From Acidobacteriota bacterium (GTDB lineage: Bacteria > Acidobacteriota > Terriglobia > Acidiferrales > UBA7541): 48,984 nt of DNA. Below the pieces are notes generated by a model. It saw only the letters and a program-made list of their open reading frames with translations. It was not told the DNA's origin and did no database searches. Made by a program: the position numbers and the translations under genes. Where the stretch lies: positions 1 to 48,984 of the forward strand of contig QHZD01000043.1 in the NCBI GenBank assembly GCA_003225315.1. The letters are read 5' to 3'. Numbering within the stretch: position 1 is the stretch's first letter; each line of letters opens with the position of its first letter. Shown one piece after another: positions 16,427-24,027 of the stretch.

Positions 16427-16697
16427 CGCAGACCCGTTAATGCACGGCTTCGGCCAACGTGACGGACGAACGACTGTCACATAAATACTTGATTATGCTT
16501 AGGTTAGCTGTGTGGAGCGCCTGTGCGCACGCGCCAAATCCGCACTGGGGTTTCAATTCGGAACTCCCTTCACTCCAAAATCGGAAGCCCTTCTGTTCAT
16601 CTCATCTGAATGCGGCTTTGCCACTTGGTTCTAGAACCCAGGTAACAAGATTTTCGAACTTCGAGGACTATCGGTTTTCTTCTGGCCTCTCCACAAA

Positions 16698-17036
16698 ATG
16701 ACCTCCATGTGCGGGCTCTTTCGTAAAACCATCTCGCGTCGGATTCTCTCGAGGACATCTCACTTGGGAGCCGTTTTCCTGGCTTGTTCGCTCACGCTGC
16801 TCGCGGACACGCCGGGATTGCTCCGGAAGGTTCCCGCGGGCGGCTGCTTTTGCCGTTGCGAAGAATCGCATCAACGACGAGGCTGCGTAAAGCTGTGCGA
16901 TTCAAAGCGATTTGCTTCCCGCTGGTGGGCCATTAAGTGCGCGAAACCCCGCATGCATAGGCCGCCCAACAACTCGAATGCCGGCCCACGGTTCCCGCAT
17001 CCTGGCCGCGTTGAGCACGCACAGCTCCATCGGTAG
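16698..17036 (+). CDS. small cysteine-rich secreted protein, unknown function
   Basis: A 112-residue frame. A basic N terminus (RRILSRTSH) is followed by a hydrophobic stretch (LGAVFLACSLTLLA, about 23-36) like a signal peptide. The mature part has six cysteines in the pattern CFCRC, GCVKLC and KC, then SRWWAIKCAKP and a Pro/Asn-rich end (NAGPRFPHPGR). The compact Cys spacing and WWA-KCAKP block look selected rather than random; I have an impression of similar proteins in Acidobacteriota but cannot confirm it. Starts at 16698 and 16707 are both possible, and neither has a clear ribosome binding site. It could bind metal or be disulfide-bonded. Confidence 0.55.
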   Translation: MTSMCGLFRKTISRRILSRTSHLGAVFLACSLTLLADTPGLLRKVPAGGCFCRCEESHQRRGCVKLCDSKRFASRWWAIKCAKPRMHRPPNNSNAGPRFPHPGRVEHAQLHR

Positions 17037-17113
17037 TTCGGTGTTTTAGTTCGCAGTTTCAACTGAACGTGCTCCGATTTGAACTTAGTGCTACGGTGTT
17101 CTATCGCGGAATT

Positions 17114-18301
17114 CTAGCGAGCTTCGGCTTCGACAGTCGCCCGCGCCGCGTGTTCGGTGGTTGAATTCGATTCGCCGAGAAGCTTTGCCAGAATTTCTGG
17201 GATTTCGAAGACAGCGCGGTTGTTCTGAGCGGCTACGCTTTTTCGGAATTTGGCGAGCGTTGCGGGATCGAGCATGCGCTTTACGCCTTCCACCACATTC
17301 CCGAAACTTTTCAATACAATGCCGACGCCCTTTTCCTTCACCCACTCGGCGTTGTAACGCTCCTGCGGAAGCGTCCAGGCGTTGCATTCGATCAATACAG
17401 GGAGCTTGCGGACCATGGCTTCCGCAATGCTGCCGGGGCCCGGTTTGCCGATCAAAAAATCCGCTGCACGCATCAGCCGATGCACTTCCTTCGTGAAGCC
17501 AACGATGTGCACCGGCATTTTCCATGGCCGAGCGCGTAGTTTCGCCGCCAATTCTTCGTTCCGTCCGCAAATGAGAATCAATTGCAGCGTCAAACTGGCG
17601 GCTTCCAGTTTTTCGGTGATGTCGTACATCACTTTGGAACCGTGGCCGCCGAAGAGCACAATGGCCGTCGGCACATCTTCCCGCAGCCCCATTTCCCGGC
17701 GAAGTGCAATTGGATCGGAATTGTCTTCGACGTAAAAATCAGGGCGCAAAATCATTCCCGAGGTCAGAAAAACGTGAGCATCATCATGGCCTATCGCTCG
17801 TGCTTGTTCGGCAGCTTTTTCCGTGCCGGCGATCACGTATTGCTCCTTGACCGGCTCGATCCAGAATCGCGGCGGAAAATCCGCCAGGTCGGTGATGATA
17901 GTGACAAACGGACGGCTGGGATAAACCCTGTTCCAGCTTTCGCAAATTTGCCGATTGAAATGGGGAATTACGGAAATGAGCAGTTCCGCAGGTTTTTCAC
18001 GCCAGAATCGTTCGAGCAGATTCACTAGCGGTCCGTGAAATAGCCGGATCGTTGCTTGCAGAATGCGAAGGAGATATGTACTGCCTAGAGTCCAGCCATT
18101 TTGCAACAGGATGTTGTACTGCTGCTGGATGCGAATGCCGGTGAGTTTGCGCAGAACGTCCAGGCGGTCCGTCAGGTCCTGGAACTGGATGAGTTCGACC
18201 TGCCAGTCGCGTTGCTGTTGGGAAATTACGGTCTGTAAGGCTACTGCAGCGTTGCGATGCCCTCCCCCGCCATCGTGGAAGACGACGTGAATTTTCCTCA
18301 T
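17114..18301 (-). CDS. MGDG-synthase/UgtP-like glycosyltransferase (GT28 type)
   Basis: A 395-residue GT-B glycosyltransferase. The N-terminal half begins KIHVVFHDGGGGHRNAA, the acceptor-side signature of monogalactosyldiacylglycerol synthases and UgtP, and has an IPHFNRQICESW segment. The C-terminal half has VLFGGHGSK, GFTKEVHRLMRAADFLIGKPGPGSIAEAM and ECNAWTLPQERYNAEW, the UDP-sugar site. It probably glycosylates diacylglycerol or a related lipid at the inner leaflet. I place the start at ATG 18301, where the family homology begins; a longer frame reaches 18409. No Shine-Dalgarno is seen. Divergent from the PHP gene. Confidence 0.85.
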   Translation of the reverse strand: MRKIHVVFHDGGGGHRNAAVALQTVISQQQRDWQVELIQFQDLTDRLDVLRKLTGIRIQQQYNILLQNGWTLGSTYLLRILQATIRLFHGPLVNLLERFWREKPAELLISVIPHFNRQICESWNRVYPSRPFVTIITDLADFPPRFWIEPVKEQYVIAGTEKAAEQARAIGHDDAHVFLTSGMILRPDFYVEDNSDPIALRREMGLREDVPTAIVLFGGHGSKVMYDITEKLEAASLTLQLILICGRNEELAAKLRARPWKMPVHIVGFTKEVHRLMRAADFLIGKPGPGSIAEAMVRKLPVLIECNAWTLPQERYNAEWVKEKGVGIVLKSFGNVVEGVKRMLDPATLAKFRKSVAAQNNRAVFEIPEILAKLLGESNSTTEHAARATVEAEAR

Positions 18302-18464
18302 TGGGAGGATTGTGCCACAAAGCGACGGGTATTGGAGAGAGCACGCTCCATGCCATGTGAATAACCGAGTAACTGATTTGCGTTCAATAAGCTCCGTGGA
18401 CACATTCACGCAGATTTCGCAACCTCTTTACAGGCTGTTCATATCGAGGGAAGAAAATTACAAC

Positions 18465-19502
18465 ATGCGCTGCGACCTTCATGTTCACTCGATCGCATCC
18501 GGAATGTTCAACGCACCCGGGCTGAATCGCATTTGCCGGGAATGTTACACCGAACCGGCGGCCGTGTATGAACGGCTGAAGCGGAAGGGCATGTCCCTCG
18601 TCACCCTAACCGACCATGACTCGATCGACGGAGCGGAGTCCTTACGGCAGTACGCCGACTTTTTCCTCAGCGAAGAAGTGACCGTGCGAATGCCCAGCGG
18701 CACCGAGATGCACATGGGAGTTTATGGCATCACGGAACGCGATCATGCTGAAATTCAGCGCCGAAGAAACGATTTTATTGCGCTATTGATGTACCTCACC
18801 GAGCGTAAGCTTTTCTTCAGTGCCAACCATGTATTCTCTGGATTAACGGGCCGCCGCGAAGCAGAAGATTTTCATTGGTTTGAATCCTATGTGCCGGCGT
18901 TTGAAACGCGCAACGGGCAGATGTGGCCGCAGTCCAACGAGAGTTCCGCGCGGCTGGCGGCGCGGCTGGGAAAAATCGCGATTGCCGGCAGCGATTCGCA
19001 CACCATCGCCGGCGTCGGGCATACGTTCACGGAAGTGCGGGGCCTGGATTTGGTACGGCCTGGGACTGATGCTGCTCGCCTACGGAGGCCCGCAGCGTTT
19101 TGCGGCCATCGGGGCTGCCGGATCGCCAGCGGTCCTGGGAATTCTTGTATTCAAAGCGCTGAAGAGATTGAGCCAGCGGCCGAGGCCTTGCCACATCGAA
19201 CCGCACTGCTGGTCGAAGGTGCTGCCTCCGGACAAGTTTTCGTTTCCCTCGGGCCACACGATGACGGCGTTTTCGATCGCACTGGTGGTCAGCTACTTTT
19301 ATCCCTCACTCGAAGGCGTGCTCTTTTTCCTGGCGCTAAGCATTGCGGTGTCCCGCATCGTGCTGGGTATGCACTTTCTGAGCGATGTGCTGGCCGGCGT
19401 GGTCATGGGGGTTGCTTTGGGCTGCGCTTCGATTACGGCTTTCGCTTCTTTGGGACTCATCTAGCAGGCACACGTCTTTCTCGCCTAGCAGTTTCCTCTT
19501 GA
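18465..19502 (+). CDS. PHP-domain phosphoesterase-like protein, C terminus apparently replaced
   Basis: A PHP (polymerase and histidinol phosphatase) metal-dependent domain. DLHVHS (residues 4-9) and TLTDHDSI carry the metal-binding His and Asp, SANHVFSG the middle His, and GSDSHTIAG the C-terminal Asp and His. Homology-like sequence stops near VRGLDLV (about 19050). After that the same frame gives a low-complexity Arg/Gly-rich tail to 19502, which is shadow coding. The second reading frame from this point encodes a PAP2 phosphatase. The catalytic core looks whole, but the family's C-terminal region is missing. ATG 18465 starts the domain. Confidence 0.75.
   Translation: MRCDLHVHSIASGMFNAPGLNRICRECYTEPAAVYERLKRKGMSLVTLTDHDSIDGAESLRQYADFFLSEEVTVRMPSGTEMHMGVYGITERDHAEIQRRRNDFIALLMYLTERKLFFSANHVFSGLTGRREAEDFHWFESYVPAFETRNGQMWPQSNESSARLAARLGKIAIAGSDSHTIAGVGHTFTEVRGLDLVRPGTDAARLRRPAAFCGHRGCRIASGPGNSCIQSAEEIEPAAEALPHRTALLVEGAASGQVFVSLGPHDDGVFDRTGGQLLLSLTRRRALFPGAKHCGVPHRAGYALSERCAGRRGHGGCFGLRFDYGFRFFGTHLAGTRLSRLAVSS
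19042..19464 (+). pseudogene. PAP2-family membrane phosphatase, N terminus missing
   Basis: In the frame +1 relative to the PHP gene the sequence codes for the C-terminal part of a PAP2 lipid phosphatase. It has the three signature motifs KRLSQRPRP, FSFPSGHT (catalytic-site PSGH) and SRIVLGMHFLSDVLAG, plus four hydrophobic helices. About 40-60 N-terminal residues typical of the family are absent: the recognisable part begins at WYGLGLMLLAYGG, at the point where PHP similarity ends. An internal ATG (19069) could give a 131-residue product. The junction looks like a deletion that removed the end of the PHP gene and the start of this one, or an assembly error. Confidence 0.7.
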
Positions 19503-19602
19503 CCTGCGTTTCGGCGAAGCGTTCAAAACCAGTGAAACGATTCGGCACATCGCGATGGTATGAAAACCCGGGCGCGGACTTAATCGCGGTATATTGAGGC
19601 AG

Positions 19603-20538
19603 ATGGCCGAAGCCGCCCAAGCCTCTCCCAGTGTTGCGAGCCGGCAGCAATCTCATTCCTATTTAGTTTTCTTGTTGCAGGTTTCGCGACCAGGGCTGTG
19701 GAGCACGACTTCCCTCTTTTACCTCATTCCGCTCGGACACGTGGATTTTTTGCATTCCGGGAAACTTTGGCTGGGACTGGTTTTCGTGTTGTTTCCGCTG
19801 GGGTTTCTGCTTTACGGCGTCAACGACATTGTCGACGCCGAAAGCGATTCGCTGAACCCGCGAAAGGGCACGTTCATGTTCGGTTCGCGTGGCGCGCGGG
19901 AACAACTGGCGGCTTTGAAATGGCAGATTGCCGCGGTGCAAGTCCCGTTCTTGGCGGCATTTTATTTTTTCATCGGGCCGCGCATTTTGTGGTGGTACGC
20001 GATACTTCTGCTAGCCGTGGGGCTCTACAATGCTCCCGGCATCGGTTGGAAAGGCCGGCCTCCCTTCGATGTGCTGATTCAGGCAAGCTACCTCCTCGTT
20101 TTCGTGTTGAGCAGCTGGCTGAACAACGCGCGGCATCTCCCGTGGCAGACTTTTCTGTTTGGCGCGATGTTTGCCATGCACTCGCATATTTTCGGCGAGG
20201 TAATGGATATCGAGCCGGACCGGTTGACCGGCAGGCGAACGACGGCGACCGTGATTGGGAGAGTGCGCGCCAAATTCTTGATTGGTGCTTTTTTGTGCAT
20301 TGAAACTGCCTTGGTGCAATTCTATTTTCGGGACTGGATCATCGCGGGCTTTCTCGCCATCGGTGCGATCTGGTTCTTGATCGACGCGACTTTACTGTGG
20401 AAAGAGCGCGCTTATAGTCCCAGAGAAATGCGCCTGTTCTTGTGGGGCTGGAACGCCGCCGCGCTGCTGGGAATGATTTGGGATTGGAGCGGCGCCACGC
20501 TGACACATGTCGCTGCCATCTCAGGACTTCTGTTGTGA
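19603..20538 (+). CDS. UbiA-family prenyltransferase
   Basis: A 311-residue integral membrane protein with about eight or nine helices. Both Asp-rich motifs that hold Mg-diphosphate are present: NDIVDAESD (about 75-83) and MDIEPDRLTGRRTTA (about 204-218). Family members join a prenyl chain to an aromatic or other acceptor (quinones, chlorophyll, archaeal-type lipids). The acceptor is not deducible here, and the RSDxxL details differ from ubiquinone-type UbiA. ATG 19603 is preceded by GAGG. It overlaps cutC by GTGA, so the two are co-translated. Its place beside a lipid glycosyltransferase and a PAP2 remnant suggests a lipid-modification neighbourhood. Confidence 0.87.
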   Translation: MAEAAQASPSVASRQQSHSYLVFLLQVSRPGLWSTTSLFYLIPLGHVDFLHSGKLWLGLVFVLFPLGFLLYGVNDIVDAESDSLNPRKGTFMFGSRGAREQLAALKWQIAAVQVPFLAAFYFFIGPRILWWYAILLLAVGLYNAPGIGWKGRPPFDVLIQASYLLVFVLSSWLNNARHLPWQTFLFGAMFAMHSHIFGEVMDIEPDRLTGRRTTATVIGRVRAKFLIGAFLCIETALVQFYFRDWIIAGFLAIGAIWFLIDATLLWKERAYSPREMRLFLWGWNAAALLGMIWDWSGATLTHVAAISGLLL

Positions 20539-21236
20539 AGCGAAAATGCCTGCTCGAAATCAGCGTGGAAAGTCTTGAAGCCGCGACGGCAGCGGAGCGC
20601 GGCGGGGCGGACCGCATTGAACTCTGCGGAAATTTATCCGTCGGCGGAGTTACGCCGGATACGGAAATCCTTCGCACGGTGCGGACGCAAGTTCACATTC
20701 CCATTTTCTCCATGATCCGGCCGCGCGCGGGAGACTTTGTCTATTCGGATGCGGAATTTTCAGAAATGCGACGCTCGATCAGTGACGCCAAAGAATCTGG
20801 GATGGATGGCATCGTACTGGGCGCTTTGACGAAAGGCCGACGTGTCGACGTTGAGCGGACGCGGGAACTGGTTGAACTTGCGCAGCCGTTGCCGGTGACG
20901 TATCACCGCGCGTTTGACGAGGCCATCGATCTGCGGCCAGCGCTCGAAGATGTGATCGAGACTGGTGCGAAAAGAATCCTGACGTCCGGCGGTGCGAAGA
21001 GCGCGCTCGAAGGAGCCGCAGTACTCAGCGAACTTATCGAAGCCGCACGAGAACGAATCGCCATTGTTCCCGGCGCAGGAATCAGCGCCGCAAACATTGC
21101 GGAAGTTGCGCGGCGAACGAAGGCGCGCGAATTTCATTCCGGGCTGAGCGCCACGCTTTCTTACGGGAGCCACGAGTACAGGCGGTTTGAAGAAGAAGTG
21201 CGCAAGCTTACGAAGAAAATCGTGCGCCTCGCCTAG
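20535..21236 (+). CDS. cutC: CutC family protein (TIM barrel)
   Basis: A 233-residue CutC homologue, a cytoplasmic TIM-barrel protein historically tied to copper homeostasis, though its enzymatic role is unresolved. Typical features are the start LLEISVESLEAATAAERGGADRIELC, IPIFSMIRPRAGDFVYSD, the DGIVLGAL strand, PVTYHRAFDE and a late GAGISAANIAEV. The start is GTG 20535, overlapping the prenyltransferase stop (GTGA); a longer frame would overlap that gene by almost 100 nt. It shares the operon with the UbiA gene. The copper P-ATPase lies 5 kb away on the other strand, so no direct link is implied. Confidence 0.93.
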   Translation: MKRKCLLEISVESLEAATAAERGGADRIELCGNLSVGGVTPDTEILRTVRTQVHIPIFSMIRPRAGDFVYSDAEFSEMRRSISDAKESGMDGIVLGALTKGRRVDVERTRELVELAQPLPVTYHRAFDEAIDLRPALEDVIETGAKRILTSGGAKSALEGAAVLSELIEAARERIAIVPGAGISAANIAEVARRTKAREFHSGLSATLSYGSHEYRRFEEEVRKLTKKIVRLA

Positions 21237-21769
21237 GCTGTGGTACCGACTCGGGACGACACAAGGGGGCACCCCCACATCATTTTGCATGGATTTGAAA
21301 ACAAACGACTTACACAAAAAGCATTTCGTAACTGATTGATTCTAAAGGGCCGAGGTTACGTTTGCCAGACGACATAGCGTACGTACCGTGTTGCGCTGCA
21401 AGCTTTTCTCGTCAGCGTTGATTGCACAAGGGTTAGGCAAGGAGTGCCCCTAGAGTGGTTTGCAACTGTCTTTCTAAAAGACCCTGCGCCGACATCCTTA
21501 GCGGCCGTCGTCGATTCCTTTACGTTGGAACCAAGGGTGCGGGAAGCCTCGGAAAAATTTCGGCTCTAGAAACAAAACTGCGGCAACGGAAGCTGCCGCA
21601 GTCTTTACAGATCACAATTTGACCTGAAGACATTATAGCATATGGGGCGGACACGTCCTGGAAAAACTTCTTGGGGAAAAACTTCTGGGATCAAGGGGAG
21701 AGTTTCCGATTAAGTCGGTATAAATTTTTGCGGGAGCGCGAAATGACTCTTCTGTCCAAGGAGGAGCCG
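21237..21769. other. long intergenic region without a recognised gene
   Basis: About 530 bp separates cutC from the exported aldolase. I see no coding frame with protein-like character. It holds the hairpin at 21577-21602 and a 12-base direct repeat GGAAAAACTTCT (21660-21671 and 21675-21686) in the leader of the aldolase gene. TTGACC at about 21619 could be a -35 element, but no well-spaced -10 follows. Confidence 0.5.
21569..21606. terminator. hairpin, intrinsic terminator better formed on the minus strand
   Basis: A perfect 9-bp stem (ACTGCGGCA at 21577-21585, TGCCGCAGT at 21594-21602) with an 8-nt loop. The minus strand continues TTTTGTTTC, a good U-tract. The plus strand continues CTTTACAG, which is weak. 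It lies 340 bp past cutC, so its client transcript is unclear. Confidence 0.6.
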
Positions 21770-22633
21770 ATGCGAGCAAAGCGAGTGGCCACATTCACTG
21801 TGATTTGTATGGTTTCGTGCTGGATGACCCCCGGAAGGGCGCAAGCCCCACAGCAAAAAGCGCCGGCGAGGCTTTACAACACCGCCAAGCAGAAGCTCAA
21901 AGAAGGCAAGCACATTATCGGCGCCACCGTTTTCTCTCCCGACCCGAATATCTATTGCGCCATGGCGAATGCCGGATACGATTTCCTGTGGATCGAGATG
22001 CAGCACAGTCCCCTCACGTATGAGGACGTGGCCAAAATGATTTGGGCCTGCAGGGGAGCTTCGGCGATGCCATTTATTCGCGTCCCGGACGCGACAGAGA
22101 GTGATATCCAAAAAGCGACGGACATCGGCGCTGTTGGGATTATCGTTCCGACGGTCGATACGGTAGAGAAAGCCCAGGCAGCCGTGAAGTGGTCCAGGTA
22201 TCCGCCCGAGGGACGGCGCAGCCAGGGCAATGGGCAGTATGGGGCTTTGTGGGGAAATGACTACCGCCAGACCGCGAATGAAAACATGGTGGTGGTGATT
22301 ATGATTGAGACTCCCATCGGCGTAGAGAACGCCGAGAAGATTGCATCGGTACCTGGGATCGACGTGATCTTCGCGGCCAGCACGGACCTAGGCAATTTTT
22401 CCGGACACCGGCAGGGCGACAAGGAGTACGAAGCCCTGGTCACGAGGATTCACGACGTGACGTTGCAGCACGGGATCAGGCTGGGTGGGCCGCAGGCCTG
22501 GAAGGATCGCCCGGGGTTCACCTTTTTCCAGGGCCCCGGGGAAACCCAGCTCATCCAGTTCGGAGCGCGTGTGAACCTTCAGAGCGGCACACAGTCGAAG
22601 GTGGCTCCGATCGAAGGCGCGACACCGCATTAG
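21770..22633 (+). CDS. exported HpcH/HpaI-family aldolase/citrate lyase-like protein
   Basis: A 287-residue protein of the HpcH/HpaI class II aldolase family (Mg-dependent cleavage of 2-oxo-4-hydroxy acids). Active-site candidates are His in WIEMQHSPLTYED, Arg in PFIRVPDATE, the metal ligand Glu in VVIMIETPIGVENAEKI and Asp in AASTDLGNFSG. Unusually it starts with a signal peptide (MRAKRVATFTVICMVSCWM, cleavage near GRAQA, residue 24). The ATG at 21770 has a near-perfect ribosome binding site (AAGGAGG, 5 nt upstream), so the exported form is well supported. The family's usual cytoplasmic location makes this atypical. Confidence 0.85.
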   Translation: MRAKRVATFTVICMVSCWMTPGRAQAPQQKAPARLYNTAKQKLKEGKHIIGATVFSPDPNIYCAMANAGYDFLWIEMQHSPLTYEDVAKMIWACRGASAMPFIRVPDATESDIQKATDIGAVGIIVPTVDTVEKAQAAVKWSRYPPEGRRSQGNGQYGALWGNDYRQTANENMVVVIMIETPIGVENAEKIASVPGIDVIFAASTDLGNFSGHRQGDKEYEALVTRIHDVTLQHGIRLGGPQAWKDRPGFTFFQGPGETQLIQFGARVNLQSGTQSKVAPIEGATPH

Positions 22634-22638
22634 TCGCG

Positions 22639-22666
22639 GCCCGCACTGGCTGAAGCGGTTGCGGGC
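22639..22666. terminator. hairpin between convergent genes, weak terminator candidate
   Basis: GCCCGCA (22639-22645) pairs with TGCGGGC (22660-22666) in the 45-bp gap between the aldolase and the convergent TPR gene. There is no T-run on either side. Confidence 0.35.
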
Positions 22667-22678
22667 GAATGCCGATAC

Positions 22679-23920
22679 TCAGTTCTTATCGGATTTTTGG
22701 CTACTTGACACCGAGCCGTTCAGTTTCTGCAATTTTGCCAACTGCTCCCGAACCTGATCCGCGTCTGTCGCATGCGGAGCTAACTCCAAATAAGTCTGCA
22801 TTTCCAAGATCGCCATGGCGTAGTTGTTTTTTCGGGCAGAGATTTCAGCGAGCAAGAGATGCGTGTGCGGAAAATGAGTGCGCAGGTCCAAGTGTTCAGC
22901 CCTGAGCGCGCTTTTTTCAGCGTCTTCGATCTTGTTGAGCTTGTAATTCGCGACCGCGTTATAGAAATAGGCCTCGGTGTAATCCAATGGATCGAGATCC
23001 AACATGTAACCAGCGGCGGCCTGCTGATTAAACGGATCAAGATCCAAAATGTGACCAGTAAGTTTAAGGACCTCCGGCCAATTTTCTGCCTGGTAAGCCA
23101 TTAGCGCGAGCGACAGATACGGCCGCAGGAACTTAGTATCGATGGCCGTGGCTTGGGTATACGCGGTGCGAGCCGCGTCGTTCTGGTTTTGTTTCTGTAA
23201 AACAGTACCCAACTGAAACCAGGCGTTCGAGAAACTGGGGTAGATCTCCACTGCCTGTTCAAAATATTTGCGTGCATTGGCAAGTTTGCCGTTCTTCTCG
23301 GCCTCTAGGCCCTTCTCATAGGCTCTTCTGGCATCTTTGGGTGCTTTGTAGGGAGTGGCGCTCAGGGTCATGCCCTCAACCTTTGCAGCTCTCTGCACCA
23401 CGATAGCGCCCACGTCAAGGCTGCCGCCGAGAGTAACGAGATCCCCCACAAGGTTCATGACACTGGGGTAAAAACCAGAAGCCGAGGCTCGCAGCTCACA
23501 ATTCGCCAACTCGCGTCGTGGAATTCCCATATCGGAGTCCTTCCGAGCCGCGCCAGATTGCAGACCCGGGTCGCCGCTAGCGTCAACGAAAGAATCAGCC
23601 CGCGATCCCAATTGCATGCTGAAATCGCCGTGAGGAGATGCATACAACTGTTGACGCACCCTGTTGTTACAAACCCGCTCAACCAACACATTGTTGGGAA
23701 GAGGTGTGCCGTCGTTGGTTGCAACTCGTCCTCGAAGAAACATCACGAGATCCCCTGTCGGTTGATTTGCCACCGAACTCGGGGGAGGGGAATTCGTAGG
23801 ACGGCTTGGTGGTGCGGGAGGCGGAGGCGCGGGGGCCGGGGGCTTCTGCGCCACCGTGACTGGGGCCAGAAGTGCCATTGCGATGGCCAGCACGACGAGA
23901 ATGCGCGAGCCGTGGCTCAT
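22679..23920 (-). CDS. exported TPR-repeat protein with proline-rich linker
   Basis: A 413-residue secreted protein. The signal peptide covers residues 1-24 (cleavage near VTVAQ), followed by a Pro-rich linker (about 26-50). A beta-rich domain (about 58-190) with RGRVATNDGTPLPNNVLVERVC resembles carboxypeptidase-regulatory-like folds. Four to five tetratricopeptide repeats follow (about 205-395), with helices such as ARKYFEQAVEIYPSFSNAWFQLG. TPRs mediate protein contacts; the function is unknown. A 26-bp stretch is repeated 45 bp apart (22988-23013 and 23033-23058). It inserts 15 residues between two TPR helices as GHILDLDP then GYMLDLDP, a small in-frame duplication. Confidence 0.82.
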   Translation of the reverse strand: MSHGSRILVVLAIAMALLAPVTVAQKPPAPAPPPPAPPSRPTNSPPPSSVANQPTGDLVMFLRGRVATNDGTPLPNNVLVERVCNNRVRQQLYASPHGDFSMQLGSRADSFVDASGDPGLQSGAARKDSDMGIPRRELANCELRASASGFYPSVMNLVGDLVTLGGSLDVGAIVVQRAAKVEGMTLSATPYKAPKDARRAYEKGLEAEKNGKLANARKYFEQAVEIYPSFSNAWFQLGTVLQKQNQNDAARTAYTQATAIDTKFLRPYLSLALMAYQAENWPEVLKLTGHILDLDPFNQQAAAGYMLDLDPLDYTEAYFYNAVANYKLNKIEDAEKSALRAEHLDLRTHFPHTHLLLAEISARKNNYAMAILEMQTYLELAPHATDADQVREQLAKLQKLNGSVSSSQKSDKN

Positions 23921-23950
23921 AGATCGCTGCCTACGGAGGAAGCATCAGAC

Positions 23951-24027
23951 GCCCAAAATCCTAGGGCACATCTCAGTTCAAGTCAAGGTTCCGGACTCGC
24001 CGAAAGCTTGCTCTAGGCTTTTTGGGC
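23951..24027. repeat. inverted repeat spanning the ftsZ stop codon
   Basis: GCCCAAAA-T-CCTAG (23951-23964) is complementary to CTAGG-CT-TTTTGGGC (24013-24027). This gives 13 base pairs with a small internal loop and a 48-nt apical loop. The proximal arm includes the last codons and TAG stop of ftsZ. There is no U-run after it. It may fold the 3-prime end of the dcw mRNA. Confidence 0.4.

Noticed and set aside
16247-16701. Two short plus-strand frames (71 and 80 codons) across the ncRNA region
   Set aside because: No protein-like pattern; the first is antisense to the terminator and closing stem of the ncRNA candidate.
20442-20534. Longer N terminus for CutC
   Set aside because: It would overlap the prenyltransferase gene by 97 nt and adds non-homologous residues; the GTGA overlap at 20535 is the natural start.
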